Position numbers and translations under genes: made by a program
Assembly (NCBI GenBank): GCA_023399055.1
Contig: JAEWQV010000016.1
Coordinates: forward strand, 620,001-684,000
Length of the DNA: 64,000 nucleotides
Direction: 5' to 3'
From: Bacillota bacterium
Lineage (GTDB): Bacteria; Bacillota; Clostridia; Lachnospirales; Lachnospiraceae
Notes under the pieces: generated by a model
Seen by the model: the letters and a program-made list of their open reading frames with translations, nothing else
Databases searched by the model: none
What the model was told of the DNA's origin: nothing
Part shown: positions 8,915 to 17,530 of the stretch, piece by piece
Layout of the letters: the number at the start of each line of letters is the position of its first letter
Position numbering within the stretch: position 1 is the stretch's first letter

Positions 8915-10087
8915 ATGGGATTCTTTCGAAAGTCACAAAAACAGAAAAAAAATCTTGCTGAAAAGATAGACTCGCCTATTATAGAAGATGAGAAAGTTCG
9001 TAAAGCACCCAGGCTAGAGTCACCTTCGGATCGCATACTTTATTTAAAAGAACATTGCGAACTATATCAAGACAGCAATCAACAAATTGAGGAAGCCAAG
9101 GCAGAGTATCAAGCCGTAACCTCCTATCTTACCGATATGCAGAAAATTGATCTAATACCTCTGGAGCAAAGAGGTGTGATGGAGGATGCAGCTCGTAATA
9201 TCTATAATCTAACCAAGGAACGTTACAAACAACATAACAAAAGTACAAATTTATCTGACAAGCATTATCGTTTATTTGAACACTATGAATTACAAATACC
9301 CAAAGAACTCCCCTCCATGAGAGATGCAGAGAAATTTAAAGCAGTAATAGAACAAGATATCGAGCATTTGGATAAGGAAAGAGAAAGGTTGGACGAGGAA
9401 CAAGAAGATATATTAAGTAAGCAGGCATTCTTAAAAGGCATTGCAGTTGTTGCCAGTTTAGTGGTTATTGGATTGTTTATGGTGTTCGTGATAATATCCT
9501 ACAACTCAGAAGCGGACTTTACGCTTCCATTTTTATTAACAGTGCTTATGGGTATGATAATTGCGGTAGTAATTTATTTGGAAGCCAGGAAGAATGTTTC
9601 CAGTAATAGTTATCTGTACTTAAAGCAGAACCGGCAAATCCTCTTGATGAATAAGGTAAAGATAAAGGCGGTGAATAACCGTAACTATCTGGAGTATACC
9701 TATAATAAGTACATGGTGGAAAGTTATGAAGAACTAAAAGCCCATTGGGAAGAGTTTGTAAAGCTGAAGGATGAGAGTAGACGGTACCAAAAAAGTACTG
9801 ATTTACTGGAATATTATAATAAATTGTTAATACAGGAATTAAAAAAGTTCATGATTAATGATGCAGAGATATGGATTTTTCAAAGCAATGCAATTCTTGA
9901 ACGGAAGGAAATGGCTGATGTACGTCATCGCTTAAATATTCGCAGGCAAAAGCTTAGAGAAAGAATTGATTTAAACACATTGCAGAAAGAAAAAGCAGAG
10001 AAGGCAATTGCAAAAACCATAAGGGAGTATCCGGATTGTGAGGCTGATGCAGAAGCAATGCTGCGCCAATATAAAATTAATCTCTAG
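8915..10087 (+). CDS. Coiled-coil protein with two central membrane segments
   Basis: A 390-residue protein with a basic, Lys-rich N-terminus (MGFFRKSQKQKK), a long charged helical region (~45-170) ending in a strong coiled coil, two hydrophobic segments (about 175-195 and 203-220) joined by a short loop, and a second long coiled coil to the end. Both arms should lie on the same side of the membrane, most likely the cytoplasm. It is fourth in the operon, with GAAAGGAAAG before the ATG and a 57-bp gap from the previous gene. It could anchor the DUF5717/Hsp70-like assembly at the membrane. No known family was recognised; function is unknown. Confidence 0.7.
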   Translation: MGFFRKSQKQKKNLAEKIDSPIIEDEKVRKAPRLESPSDRILYLKEHCELYQDSNQQIEEAKAEYQAVTSYLTDMQKIDLIPLEQRGVMEDAARNIYNLTKERYKQHNKSTNLSDKHYRLFEHYELQIPKELPSMRDAEKFKAVIEQDIEHLDKERERLDEEQEDILSKQAFLKGIAVVASLVVIGLFMVFVIISYNSEADFTLPFLLTVLMGMIIAVVIYLEARKNVSSNSYLYLKQNRQILLMNKVKIKAVNNRNYLEYTYNKYMVESYEELKAHWEEFVKLKDESRRYQKSTDLLEYYNKLLIQELKKFMINDAEIWIFQSNAILERKEMADVRHRLNIRRQKLRERIDLNTLQKEKAEKAIAKTIREYPDCEADAEAMLRQYKINL

Positions 10088-10210
10088 AAATTAAATGGGG
10101 TACCTTCAGAAAATAGGTACTCCTATGTATTTTACTATTTAGAAGAAGCTGTTATGTTTTATGTCATGAAAACAAAATTTGATAAATCTTTGAAATATTT
10201 GTGATTTTTC

Positions 10211-10239
10211 TTGAAGACTATAGAATTTTGGAATATGAT
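10211..10239 (+). promoter_or_regulatory. Promoter of the secreted protease gene
   Basis: TTGAAG (10211-10216) and TATGAT (10234-10239) with a 17-bp spacer lie 29 bp before the chosen ATG. This also argues that the longer open frame starting with TTG at 10211 is not the coding start. Confidence 0.55.
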
Positions 10240-10267
10240 AGTAATTACTAATAAGTGGAGGGTATAT

Positions 10268-12124
10268 ATGAAAAAAATTCAAAAGATATGTTTGAGTATG
10301 ATAATGGTATTACTTTTATCCATTTCTACTCCTGGGATAGGTATTTTAAGTACTACCCAAATCGCTATGGCAGCCACAAACTCATCTACTCCAGCAGCTA
10401 CCGTGGACAAAGTGAGTTTATATGTAGGCTATAAAACCTACCAGGTGAAATTAAAAAACTTGGCAAAAACAGCAACTGTAACCTACAAATCCAGTAATGA
10501 TAAGATAGCTAAAGTAAGTAATAAAGGTGTTATTACAGCGGTTGCAAAAGGTAATACAACAGTAAGTGTCACAATGAAACAGAACAAAAAAACATATACC
10601 TCCAAAATTAAAGTAACGGTAGTTACACCGGTTATTAAGATCACAAAAAAGACAGATAATCTTATAGTGGGTGGTACATATACTTTTGCTGCTACAGTTA
10701 CTGGTTCTGATAGTAAAGTAGCATGGCAGGTTTCTGACACATCTCTTGGATCAATTGATGGTGTAACTGGTGTGTTTAAAGCTCTGAAAAAGGGAACAGT
10801 CACCGTAACTGCTTCTGCAGGTAAACTCAAAATAACCACTAAGGTTACAATTAAAGAAGCAAGAATATCAACAGCAATTACCGACCTTACAATTTATGAC
10901 GATACCATTATCTATATTAAGGTACCAAACCTTGGAGACGAAGATACTATATACTTCAAAGAGGCTGATGAGGACATTGCCTGGTGTCAATGGGGTAACT
11001 GGGATGGAGATACCTTGCCATTGTTAATTTCCCCTGATAGTGTTGGAACAACGACAGTCACCCTTACAACCACGGATAGTAAGGAAAAACTTGTTATCAA
11101 TGTAACGGTAGTGGAAGAACCAATGGTGAGAGAGGCTGAAGCAAAAGAACTAAGCCCTTCTGAAATCTATAAAAAGAGCATCTCCTCTGTAGTGGAGCTT
11201 GAGGTATTAACAAATGACGGTGATTTGAAAATCGGTACAGGCTTCTTCGTATATAGTGGGATTCTCATAACCAATTATCATGTTATAGATGGAGCAACAG
11301 ACATTAGAGTTTATACCAATGACGGGTATGAATATGTGGTTGAATCCATTTTAGGATATGATAAGGATTTGGATATTGCATGGTTATCGATTGATGCAGT
11401 TACAGATCACTTAAGAACCTACTTTGGCGAAATTTCGGCAGGAGATAAGGTATATGCCCTAGGAAGTTCACAGGGGTTAACTGGAACTATTTCTGATGGT
11501 ATAGTATCCTCTGCATCCCGTATTTCTAATGGGGTTAATTATATACAAACAACTGCTCCAATCTCAGGTGGAAACAGCGGTGGTCCTTTAATTAATGCTT
11601 ATGGCGAAGTAGTTGGAGTGAATACTTTTACCCTAATCAACGGGCAAAACCTTAATTTTGCAGTGGAAGTATTTCAGTGTTGGGATGTTAGTTTTTCTTC
11701 ACCGATTAAGCCTGATGATTTTTATAAATCCAATGTGAAGGCTGATAAATATAGATATACCTTTGAAAATATCAATAAAAGCTGGTCTATGGAGACAGCG
11801 CAGATAATTGATGAAGATACTTATGTATGGGGTTGGTTTAAAAATGCAACTACAGATTACTATCGTTTGAAAGTAACTGGGGATAAGTCTATTGTTCTAA
11901 CAGGAGCTCCATATAAGGAAGCCGATTTTAATACCTTTGACTTTAAAATAATCGATGCAAATTCTAATGTAGTAGCAACTTCAACCACAATACAACAAAA
12001 CGAATATAGTTTTAGAAATATAGAAAAGTTACTGACCAGTGGTGATTATTGGATTGTTGTAACTACGAATAAGACAGATTTGACTACTGCTATGGATTAT
12101 GATTTTGCATTATATTTTAAATAA
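10268..12124 (+). CDS. Secreted trypsin-like serine protease with bacterial Ig-like domains
   Basis: A 618-residue exported protein. The start is ATG 10268 with GTGGAGGG upstream. Residues 1-38 form a signal peptide ending near AMAATNS. Two BIG2-like domains follow (about 45-115 and 120-195, with the VTYKSSNDKIAKVSNKGVI and WQVSDTSLGSIDG patterns), then a further Ig-like stretch to ~285. The protease domain (about 300-470) has the HtrA/trypsin triad H338 (TNYHVID), D369 (DLDIAWL) and S437 (GGNSGGPL). The last ~120 residues resemble a pre-peptidase C-terminal beta domain. No PDZ domain, sortase signal or lipobox is visible, so cell association would rely on the Ig-like domains. It follows the DUF5717/DUF5716 operon but has its own promoter. 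Confidence 0.85.
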   Translation: MKKIQKICLSMIMVLLLSISTPGIGILSTTQIAMAATNSSTPAATVDKVSLYVGYKTYQVKLKNLAKTATVTYKSSNDKIAKVSNKGVITAVAKGNTTVSVTMKQNKKTYTSKIKVTVVTPVIKITKKTDNLIVGGTYTFAATVTGSDSKVAWQVSDTSLGSIDGVTGVFKALKKGTVTVTASAGKLKITTKVTIKEARISTAITDLTIYDDTIIYIKVPNLGDEDTIYFKEADEDIAWCQWGNWDGDTLPLLISPDSVGTTTVTLTTTDSKEKLVINVTVVEEPMVREAEAKELSPSEIYKKSISSVVELEVLTNDGDLKIGTGFFVYSGILITNYHVIDGATDIRVYTNDGYEYVVESILGYDKDLDIAWLSIDAVTDHLRTYFGEISAGDKVYALGSSQGLTGTISDGIVSSASRISNGVNYIQTTAPISGGNSGGPLINAYGEVVGVNTFTLINGQNLNFAVEVFQCWDVSFSSPIKPDDFYKSNVKADKYRYTFENINKSWSMETAQIIDEDTYVWGWFKNATTDYYRLKVTGDKSIVLTGAPYKEADFNTFDFKIIDANSNVVATSTTIQQNEYSFRNIEKLLTSGDYWIVVTTNKTDLTTAMDYDFALYFK

Positions 12125-12172
12125 GCAATTAGCAGTTCAGCCTTGCAAGTTTAATGCAAAATAAAAACACCC

Positions 12173-12201
12173 TTGACAGATTGAAAAACATTGCATAAGA
12201 T
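12173..12201 (+). promoter_or_regulatory. Promoter of the valS leader
   Basis: TTGACA (12173-12178) and TAAGAT (12196-12201) with an optimal 17-bp spacer, placing the transcript start near 12208, upstream of the T-box. Confidence 0.7.
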
Positions 12202-12207
12202 ATTACT

Positions 12208-12465
12208 ATTATATTGTTAAATGTATTGATGGAGAGGATTAGATAAGGGTAGCTTATCAGAGAGGACCGCTCACCGGCTGAAAGGTGGTCTAAGGCAAGC
12301 TTATTGAAGGTAGCTCTGGAACAGTATTTCTGAAACCGCAAGGCGAGTAGGCGATACCGGGAAGTCCCGTTACAGACAAAGAGATGACTTGTCTTTTATA
12401 TGTGCAAGCCATAAATAAAGGTGGTACCACGGTTCTTCGTCCTTTGCGACGAAGAACCTTTTTTT
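12208..12465 (+). ncRNA. T-box riboswitch, valine specific, controlling valS
   Basis: This leader has the hallmarks of a T-box. The stem I motifs GAGAGGACC and GGCTGAAAGGTGGTC are followed by a specifier loop TTGAAG-GTA-GCTCTGG in which the specifier reads GTA, a valine codon (12310-12312). The antiterminator T-box sequence is GGTGGTACCACG (12420-12431), and a strong intrinsic terminator follows. The TGGT in the T-box would pair with an ACCA tRNA end, consistent with the A discriminator of tRNA-Val. Uncharged tRNA-Val should stabilise the antiterminator and allow valS expression. Motifs are seen directly; the boundaries are approximate. Confidence 0.93.
12431..12465 (+). terminator. T-box terminator of the valS leader
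   Basis: An 11-bp perfect stem, GGTTCTTCGTC (12431-12441) with GACGAAGAACC (12448-12458), a 6-nt loop and seven T residues. It shares its 5' side with the antiterminator, as expected for a T-box switch. Confidence 0.92.
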
Positions 12466-12577
12466 GTGTAGTTATAGTAATTGTCGATTGCGCAAAACCT
12501 TGTATCAGCAAAGAAATAATAAAAGTATTATTTATTGACAAATTAGAATGAATTTATGATTAATCGAAAGGAACAGT

Positions 12578-15241
12578 ATGATGGAAAAAGAACTAGCAAA
12601 AACCTATGACCCCAAAAATATTGAAGAAAAACAATATGAGAAGTGGATGGAGAAGAAGTATTTTCATGCAAAGGTGGATAGAAGTAAGAAGCCTTTTACT
12701 ATTGTTATTCCACCTCCAAACATCACAGGACAGCTTCATATGGGGCATGCACTTGATAACACCTTACAGGATATATTAATTCGTTTTAAGAGAATGCAGG
12801 GCTATAATGCACTTTGGCAGCCTGGAACTGATCATGCCAGTATTGCAACTGAAGTTAAGATTCTTGAAATGTTGAGAAAAGAAGGAATTCAAAAAGAGGA
12901 TCTTACCAGGGAAGAGTTCCTTGTTAAGGCTTGGGAGTGGAAAGAAGAATATGGTGGTAGAATTATATCACAGCTTAAGAAATTAGGTTCCTCCTGTGAC
13001 TGGGAAAGAGAACGTTTTACCATGGATGAGGGTTGTAATGAGGCTGTTAATGAAGTGTTTATTAAGCTCCACAAAGAAGGCCATATCTATAAGGGGTCTA
13101 AGATTATTAACTGGTGTCCGGTTTGTAAGACCACAATTTCAGATGCAGAAGTTGAGCATGAGGAGCAAGCGGGCCATTTCTGGCATATCAAGTATCCAAT
13201 TGTTGGGGAAGAGGGTTATGTTGAAGTTGCTACTACCAGACCGGAGACAATGCTTGGAGATACCGCTGTAGCAGTTCATCCTGAAGATGAGAGATATCAA
13301 CATCTCATCGGTAAAATGGTTTTACTCCCGCTTATGAATAAAGAGATACCAGTTATAGCTGATACTTATGTAGATAAAGAATTTGGAACTGGTGTAGTAA
13401 AGATTACACCTGCACATGATCCAAATGACTTTGAGGTAGGTAAGAGACACAATCTCCCAGAAATTAATGTTATGAATGATGATGCCACTATTAATGCATT
13501 TGGTGGAAAATATGCAGGGATGAGTCGTTATGATGCTCGTAAGGCAATTGTCAGCGAGCTTAATGAGCTGGGTCTTTTAGTGAAGATTGAAGATCACTCC
13601 CATAATGTTGGTACGCATGATCGTTGTAAGACAACGGTTGAGCCACTTATTAAACAACAATGGTTTGTTAAGATGGAGGAGTTGATTAAACCTGCAATCT
13701 CAAGTGTTAAGTCTGGTGAAATTCAGTTTGTGCCAGAACGCTTTGATAAAATTTACTTTAATTGGGCTGATAATATCAGAGATTGGTGTATCTCCAGACA
13801 ATTGTGGTGGGGACATAGAATTCCAGCCTGGTACTGTGACAAATGTGGTGAGGTAACTGTTTCTAAGGCAGCACCTGAGACCTGTAGTAATTGTGGCCAT
13901 ACTCACTTTAAGCAGGATGAGGATACCTTAGATACCTGGTTTAGCTCTGCTTTATGGCCGTTCTCTACCCTAGGCTGGCCGAATGAGACAGAGGATTTGG
14001 ATTATTTTTATCCTACCTCAGTTCTGGTTACCGGATATGATATTATCTTCTTCTGGGTGCTTCGTATGATATTCTCAGGATATGCGCATACGGGCAAAAA
14101 ACCCTTTAGTAAGGTATTAATGCATGGACTTGTTCGTGATTCCAAGGGCCTTAAGATGAGTAAATCCCTTGGCAACGGCATTGATCCACTGGAAGTAATC
14201 GACAAGTACGGTGCAGATGCGCTTCGTTTAAGTTTAATCATGGGTAATGCGCCAGGTAACGATATGCGTTTTTACTGGGAGAGAGTTGAGTCCTGCAGAA
14301 ACTTTGCAAATAAGGTATGGAACGCTTCCCGCTTTATTATGATGAATTTAGAAAAGGCTGAAATTAAAGAAAGTCTTGATGAAAGCCTATTAACCATTGC
14401 AGATAAATGGATTTTATCCAGAGTAAACTCCCTTGCAAAGGAAGCTACTGAGAACATGGAAGGGTTTGATCTTGGTATTGCAGTTCAGAAGATTTATGAT
14501 TTCATCTGGGAAGAATTCTGTGACTGGTACATTGAGATGGTGAAGCCAAGACTTTACAGTGAGACAGATGAGACAAAGGCAGCAGCTCTATGGACTTTAA
14601 AACATGTTCTGACTACTTCTCTAAAACTTTTACATCCATATATGCCATTTGTAACAGAAGAAATTTTCTGTACCTTACAGGAAATGTCTGGGCAGTCAGA
14701 GGCTGAGTCCATTATGATTGCAGAGTGGCCAGTTTATAAAGAGGCATATGAGTACACCAAAGAAGCAGAAGCAGTTGAGCTTATTAAAGAAGCAGTAAAA
14801 GGCATTCGTAACGTTCGTACCGAAATGAATGTATTGCCAAGCAGAAAAGCTACCGTTATTGTGGTTTCCGATAGTAGTGAAGTAAGAGAAATCTTTACAG
14901 CAAGTAAAATATTCTTCGCTACCCTTGGTTTTGCAAATGAAGTTCTGGTACAGAGCGATAAGACTGGTATCCCGGAGGATGCTGTTTCAACTGTAATTGC
15001 TGGGGCTGTAATCTACATTCCATTTGCTGATTTAGTGGATATAGACAAGGAAATTGAACGTCTACAGAAGGAAAAAGCTCGACTTGAAGGTGAATTAAAG
15101 CGTGTTAATGGAATGCTTGCGAATCCTAGCTTTGTTAATAAGGCACCGGAGAGTAAATTAGCAGAAGAAAGAGCAAAGCTTGATAAGTACAATGACATGA
15201 TGAAGCAAGTATGTGAAAGATTAGAGCACTTTAGCAAGTAA
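12578..15241 (+). CDS. valS: Valyl-tRNA synthetase
   Basis: A class Ia aminoacyl-tRNA synthetase of 887 residues, normal for bacterial ValRS. It charges tRNA-Val with valine in the cytoplasm. The HIGH motif appears as HMGH at 54-57 after PPPNITG, and the KMSKS motif at 526-530. The editing domain is present between them (TTRPETMLGDTAVAVHP, ~210-225). Cys pairs in the 400s (CDKCGE, CSNCGH) suggest a zinc-binding knuckle. The C-terminal ~65 residues form the coiled-coil arm (DKEIERLQKEKARLEGELKR) that ValRS uses to contact tRNA. Two adjacent ATGs follow GAAAGGAA; the first is used. Expression is controlled by the upstream valine T-box. Confidence 0.98.
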   Translation: MMEKELAKTYDPKNIEEKQYEKWMEKKYFHAKVDRSKKPFTIVIPPPNITGQLHMGHALDNTLQDILIRFKRMQGYNALWQPGTDHASIATEVKILEMLRKEGIQKEDLTREEFLVKAWEWKEEYGGRIISQLKKLGSSCDWERERFTMDEGCNEAVNEVFIKLHKEGHIYKGSKIINWCPVCKTTISDAEVEHEEQAGHFWHIKYPIVGEEGYVEVATTRPETMLGDTAVAVHPEDERYQHLIGKMVLLPLMNKEIPVIADTYVDKEFGTGVVKITPAHDPNDFEVGKRHNLPEINVMNDDATINAFGGKYAGMSRYDARKAIVSELNELGLLVKIEDHSHNVGTHDRCKTTVEPLIKQQWFVKMEELIKPAISSVKSGEIQFVPERFDKIYFNWADNIRDWCISRQLWWGHRIPAWYCDKCGEVTVSKAAPETCSNCGHTHFKQDEDTLDTWFSSALWPFSTLGWPNETEDLDYFYPTSVLVTGYDIIFFWVLRMIFSGYAHTGKKPFSKVLMHGLVRDSKGLKMSKSLGNGIDPLEVIDKYGADALRLSLIMGNAPGNDMRFYWERVESCRNFANKVWNASRFIMMNLEKAEIKESLDESLLTIADKWILSRVNSLAKEATENMEGFDLGIAVQKIYDFIWEEFCDWYIEMVKPRLYSETDETKAAALWTLKHVLTTSLKLLHPYMPFVTEEIFCTLQEMSGQSEAESIMIAEWPVYKEAYEYTKEAEAVELIKEAVKGIRNVRTEMNVLPSRKATVIVVSDSSEVREIFTASKIFFATLGFANEVLVQSDKTGIPEDAVSTVIAGAVIYIPFADLVDIDKEIERLQKEKARLEGELKRVNGMLANPSFVNKAPESKLAEERAKLDKYNDMMKQVCERLEHFSK

Positions 15242-15249
15242 TCGTTAGG

Positions 15250-15376
15250 ACTCAAACTTCGTAATTAATAAAATCTACTTTTGCTTGATAAAATCAGTAT
15301 ATAATTTACTTTCATCAAGTAATTCGAACTGATTTTATAAAGCAATATTTAAGAACTAGTATTATGAAGTTTGAGT
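15250..15376. repeat. 127-bp imperfect palindromic element after valS
   Basis: The outer arms 15250-15265 and 15361-15376 match as inverted repeats at 15 of 16 positions, and the inner arms 15281-15298 and 15328-15345 at 17 of 18. The 15-nt segments between inner and outer arms are equal in length but do not pair. The terminal loop is 29 nt. It begins 8 bp after the valS stop. It could be a long 3' RNA hairpin or a relic of a miniature inverted-repeat element. Structure is seen directly; nature is unknown. Confidence 0.6.
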
Positions 15377-15387
15377 ATATATGATGT

Positions 15388-15433
15388 AGACTAAGAAAGC
15401 GTGCGGTAGTTTTACCGCACGCTTTCTTAGTCT
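15388..15433. terminator. Strong hairpin between convergent valS and encapsulin genes
   Basis: A perfect 21-bp stem (15388-15408 with 15413-15433) around a 4-nt GTTT loop, GC-rich in its inner part (GCGTGCGGTA). Its position between convergent genes and its symmetry suggest a bidirectional terminator, although no long T tract follows the stem on either side. Confidence 0.65.
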
Positions 15434-15516
15434 ATTCTACTATTTTATCCTTCGTATAAAAGTTAGTAAGCTTTGTTATATTAAATGCATTTAGTCGCGT
15501 TATTAAAAACTAGATT

Positions 15517-16332
15517 CTAATCAAATACGACAATTGCTTGTTTACGTTTAATTCTAAGTAATACACTTTCAAGTATTCTAAAACTGTGGTTTAAATCCTT
15601 TTGTTCCAGATAAGCTGTGGATAAATCCTGACCGATTACAAGATCCATATTTCGTTCATCGGAACATAATAGCACTGCTTTTCCTGAACCAAGTACAGAA
15701 GTTGAGTATACTCGGTCATGTAGAACCTTTTTAATTCTGTCAATCTCTAATAACCCAGTACCAGGTTGAATTCTTTGTAATTTTGTATTCAGATCAGGGC
15801 TGAGTACCAATACATAATTACCATAGATACCATCTGATGCAAGTAATTCTAATGCTGTAACGATATCTGTATAAGCATTTTCACCAGTTGACCAGTCTGA
15901 TTTCTTTAAATGATTAACTCCATCGGCAGTTAATAAGCCTTCATAACCAAGTTTTTCATTACCATAGAATAGGAAATGATCTTCTCTTCTAGCAATCGCT
16001 TCAGCAGCAGTTGCAGCTTTGGATAAGTCAACAGGAAAGCCTAATTGTTTACTCTTTACTAAGTCCTTAGCGAAAAGTGTGAAATCATCAAACAAGGTTG
16101 GGATTTCAACGTATTTTCTGCCTTTTGTGGTGATAATACCACTTTCATATACTTCATCAAGCTCATCTGTATCATCAATGGTAATACTTTCGGTTCCAAT
16201 GCCGAGTGGTCCAAAGATATGAAGGAATTTCCTTCCGGTTAAAATGCTGCGTGCAATTTTAACTACGGTAGCATCAATCTGACCCCATAAATCCTCTGCT
16301 ACAGGAGAACCTTCTCTAGATAAATAATCCAT
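15517..16332 (-). CDS. Encapsulin nanocompartment shell protein (family 1)
   Basis: A 271-residue HK97-fold shell protein of the encapsulin/linocin M18 family. Such proteins self-assemble into icosahedral protein cages in the cytoplasm that enclose a cargo enzyme. Recognisable family segments are the N-terminal MDYLSREGSPVAEDLWGQID, the GRKFLHIFGPLG region, the E-loop area around GRKYVEIPTL, and YEGLLTADG in the peripheral domain. The length is typical of family 1. The gene is 30 bp downstream of a ferritin-like gene whose product ends in a cargo-loading peptide, so shell and cargo form one operon. The likely role is iron storage and protection against iron/oxidative stress; this is inferred from the cargo. 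Confidence 0.95.
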   Translation of the reverse strand: MDYLSREGSPVAEDLWGQIDATVVKIARSILTGRKFLHIFGPLGIGTESITIDDTDELDEVYESGIITTKGRKYVEIPTLFDDFTLFAKDLVKSKQLGFPVDLSKAATAAEAIARREDHFLFYGNEKLGYEGLLTADGVNHLKKSDWSTGENAYTDIVTALELLASDGIYGNYVLVLSPDLNTKLQRIQPGTGLLEIDRIKKVLHDRVYSTSVLGSGKAVLLCSDERNMDLVIGQDLSTAYLEQKDLNHSFRILESVLLRIKRKQAIVVFD

Positions 16333-16362
16333 AATATTGCTCCTTTCATAGCTAAAATGATT

Positions 16363-16734
16363 CTAGTGCTTAATTAAACTTCCTACGGTAAGAGAATCCT
16401 TTGAGATAGCCGGGGATTCATTTAACGTATTTAAAATACCTAAATCCTCAAGCATTTCTTTCACTTCTGATTCTCCGGATTCAAAATGTTCTGCTTCTGA
16501 AGGATCCAGAATACGAAGAAGAGTCATCAATTCACCTACGTGCGCTTTTTCTTCATCACGAATTTCTGCAATTACTTTCTTTGCAATTTCATTGTCTGTA
16601 GCGCGTACATGTGCATCATAAACATAAATTGCTTCAAGTTCTCCGGCAATATTAAGTCTGATTGCCTGAATTAATTCTGCTGTTGTCATTTTCTTCTCTA
16701 CATTCCCTTGGAATGGATTTGGAAAAGCTGGCAT
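16363..16734 (-). CDS. Encapsulated ferritin-like cargo protein with C-terminal targeting peptide
   Basis: A 123-residue protein. Residues ~17-75 form two helices with a ferritin-like ligand set: E32 and E34 (IAGELEAIYVYD), then E61, E62 and H65 (RDEEKAH). This matches encapsulated ferritins (EncFtn), which need dimer pairing to build the di-iron ferroxidase site. An acidic linker (~80-110) leads to the tail DSLTVGSLIKH (113-123), which carries the LTVGSL signature of encapsulin cargo-loading peptides. SD AAGGAGG precedes the ATG. It is first in the operon, upstream of the shell gene. Its expected job is to oxidise Fe(II) and deliver mineral into the shell. The short domain fits EncFtn better than classical four-helix ferritin. 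Confidence 0.92.
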   Translation of the reverse strand: MPAFPNPFQGNVEKKMTTAELIQAIRLNIAGELEAIYVYDAHVRATDNEIAKKVIAEIRDEEKAHVGELMTLLRILDPSEAEHFESGESEVKEMLEDLGILNTLNESPAISKDSLTVGSLIKH

Positions 16735-16773
16735 AACTTACCTCCTTGAAATAGGAATTATTACTGTTATTTA

Positions 16774-16801
16774 ATTATAACAAGCTGTCCATAAAATACA
16801 A
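16774..16801 (-). promoter_or_regulatory. Probable promoter of the encapsulin operon
   Basis: On the minus strand TTGTAT (16801-16796) and a perfect TATAAT (16779-16774) are 16 bp apart, about 40 bp before the cargo gene start. The divergent mgsA promoter shares this 231-bp intergenic region. No clear Fur or PerR box was found by eye. Confidence 0.5.
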
Positions 16802-16965
16802 GTCTTTATTTTAATAATTGGTAAATATTTTCAATATTGTTACTTCGGTATTATTTCCATTAATATAAAGCTTATGCTAAATTTTCAGATGATACTTGCA
16901 ATCGTTAAATTTTTCTTATATGATGAAAGTGTATAACGTATAATTAAGAGCAAGGAGAAAAACGT

Positions 16966-17445
16966 ATGATGCTAAACGATGATTATATTAATTTTAGTAT
17001 TAAAAAACAAAAGCACATTGCATTAATTGCTCATGATACAAAGAAACATGAGTTAGTAGAATGGGTGGAAAAAAATAAGGATATATTAAAGAGTCATTTT
17101 CTATGTGGTACAGGCACGACAGCAAGATTAATTGTAGATCAAACAGGTTTACCAGTAAAGGCTTACAATAGTGGTCCTTTAGGTGGCGACCAGCAGATTG
17201 GTTCCCGTATTGTAGAAGGAAATATTGATTTTGTAATATTCTTTTGGGATCCGCTGGCTTCTCAGCCTCATGACCCAGATGTAAAGGCACTGCTTCGTAT
17301 CAGTGCGGTTTATGATATTCCAGTGGCCAACAACAGAGCAACTGCAGATTTCTTAATCACTTCTAGATTTATGAATGAAGAATATGAAAGAAAAGTTTTA
17401 AATTATAATAAAGTAATTCAGGGTAGATTAGAAGAGTTTAAATAA
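16966..17445 (+). CDS. mgsA: Methylglyoxal synthase
   Basis: Converts dihydroxyacetone phosphate to methylglyoxal and phosphate, a glycolytic bypass used when phosphorylated sugars accumulate. The 159-residue protein shows the family signature in order: HDTKKHEL (23-30), the phosphate-binding GTGTTARL (48-55), SGPLGGDQQIG (69-79) containing the catalytic Asp, and WDPLASQPHDPDVKAL (94-109). AAGGAG precedes two adjacent ATGs; the first is used. Monocistronic, divergent from the encapsulin operon and convergent with a LysR gene. The bypass suits an organism that ferments fluctuating plant sugars. Confidence 0.97.
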   Translation: MMLNDDYINFSIKKQKHIALIAHDTKKHELVEWVEKNKDILKSHFLCGTGTTARLIVDQTGLPVKAYNSGPLGGDQQIGSRIVEGNIDFVIFFWDPLASQPHDPDVKALLRISAVYDIPVANNRATADFLITSRFMNEEYERKVLNYNKVIQGRLEEFK

Positions 17446-17458
17446 TTGTGGAATAATA

Positions 17459-17490
17459 TTTACTATTTTGATTAATTACAAAATAGTAAA
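17459..17490 (+). terminator. Hairpin just after mgsA
   Basis: A perfect 12-bp stem TTTACTATTTTG (17459-17470) with CAAAATAGTAAA (17479-17490) and an 8-nt loop, 14 bp past the mgsA stop and followed by an AT-rich tract. The stem is AT-rich, so termination may be partial. Confidence 0.5.
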
Positions 17491-17530
17491 CGAAATATTT
17501 TAATTTCATATAAGAAATTGAATTACAGAA

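Noticed and set aside
12470..12577. Separate small gene between the T-box and valS
   Set aside because: No start codon with an SD; the segment is the ordinary distance between the T-box terminator and valS.
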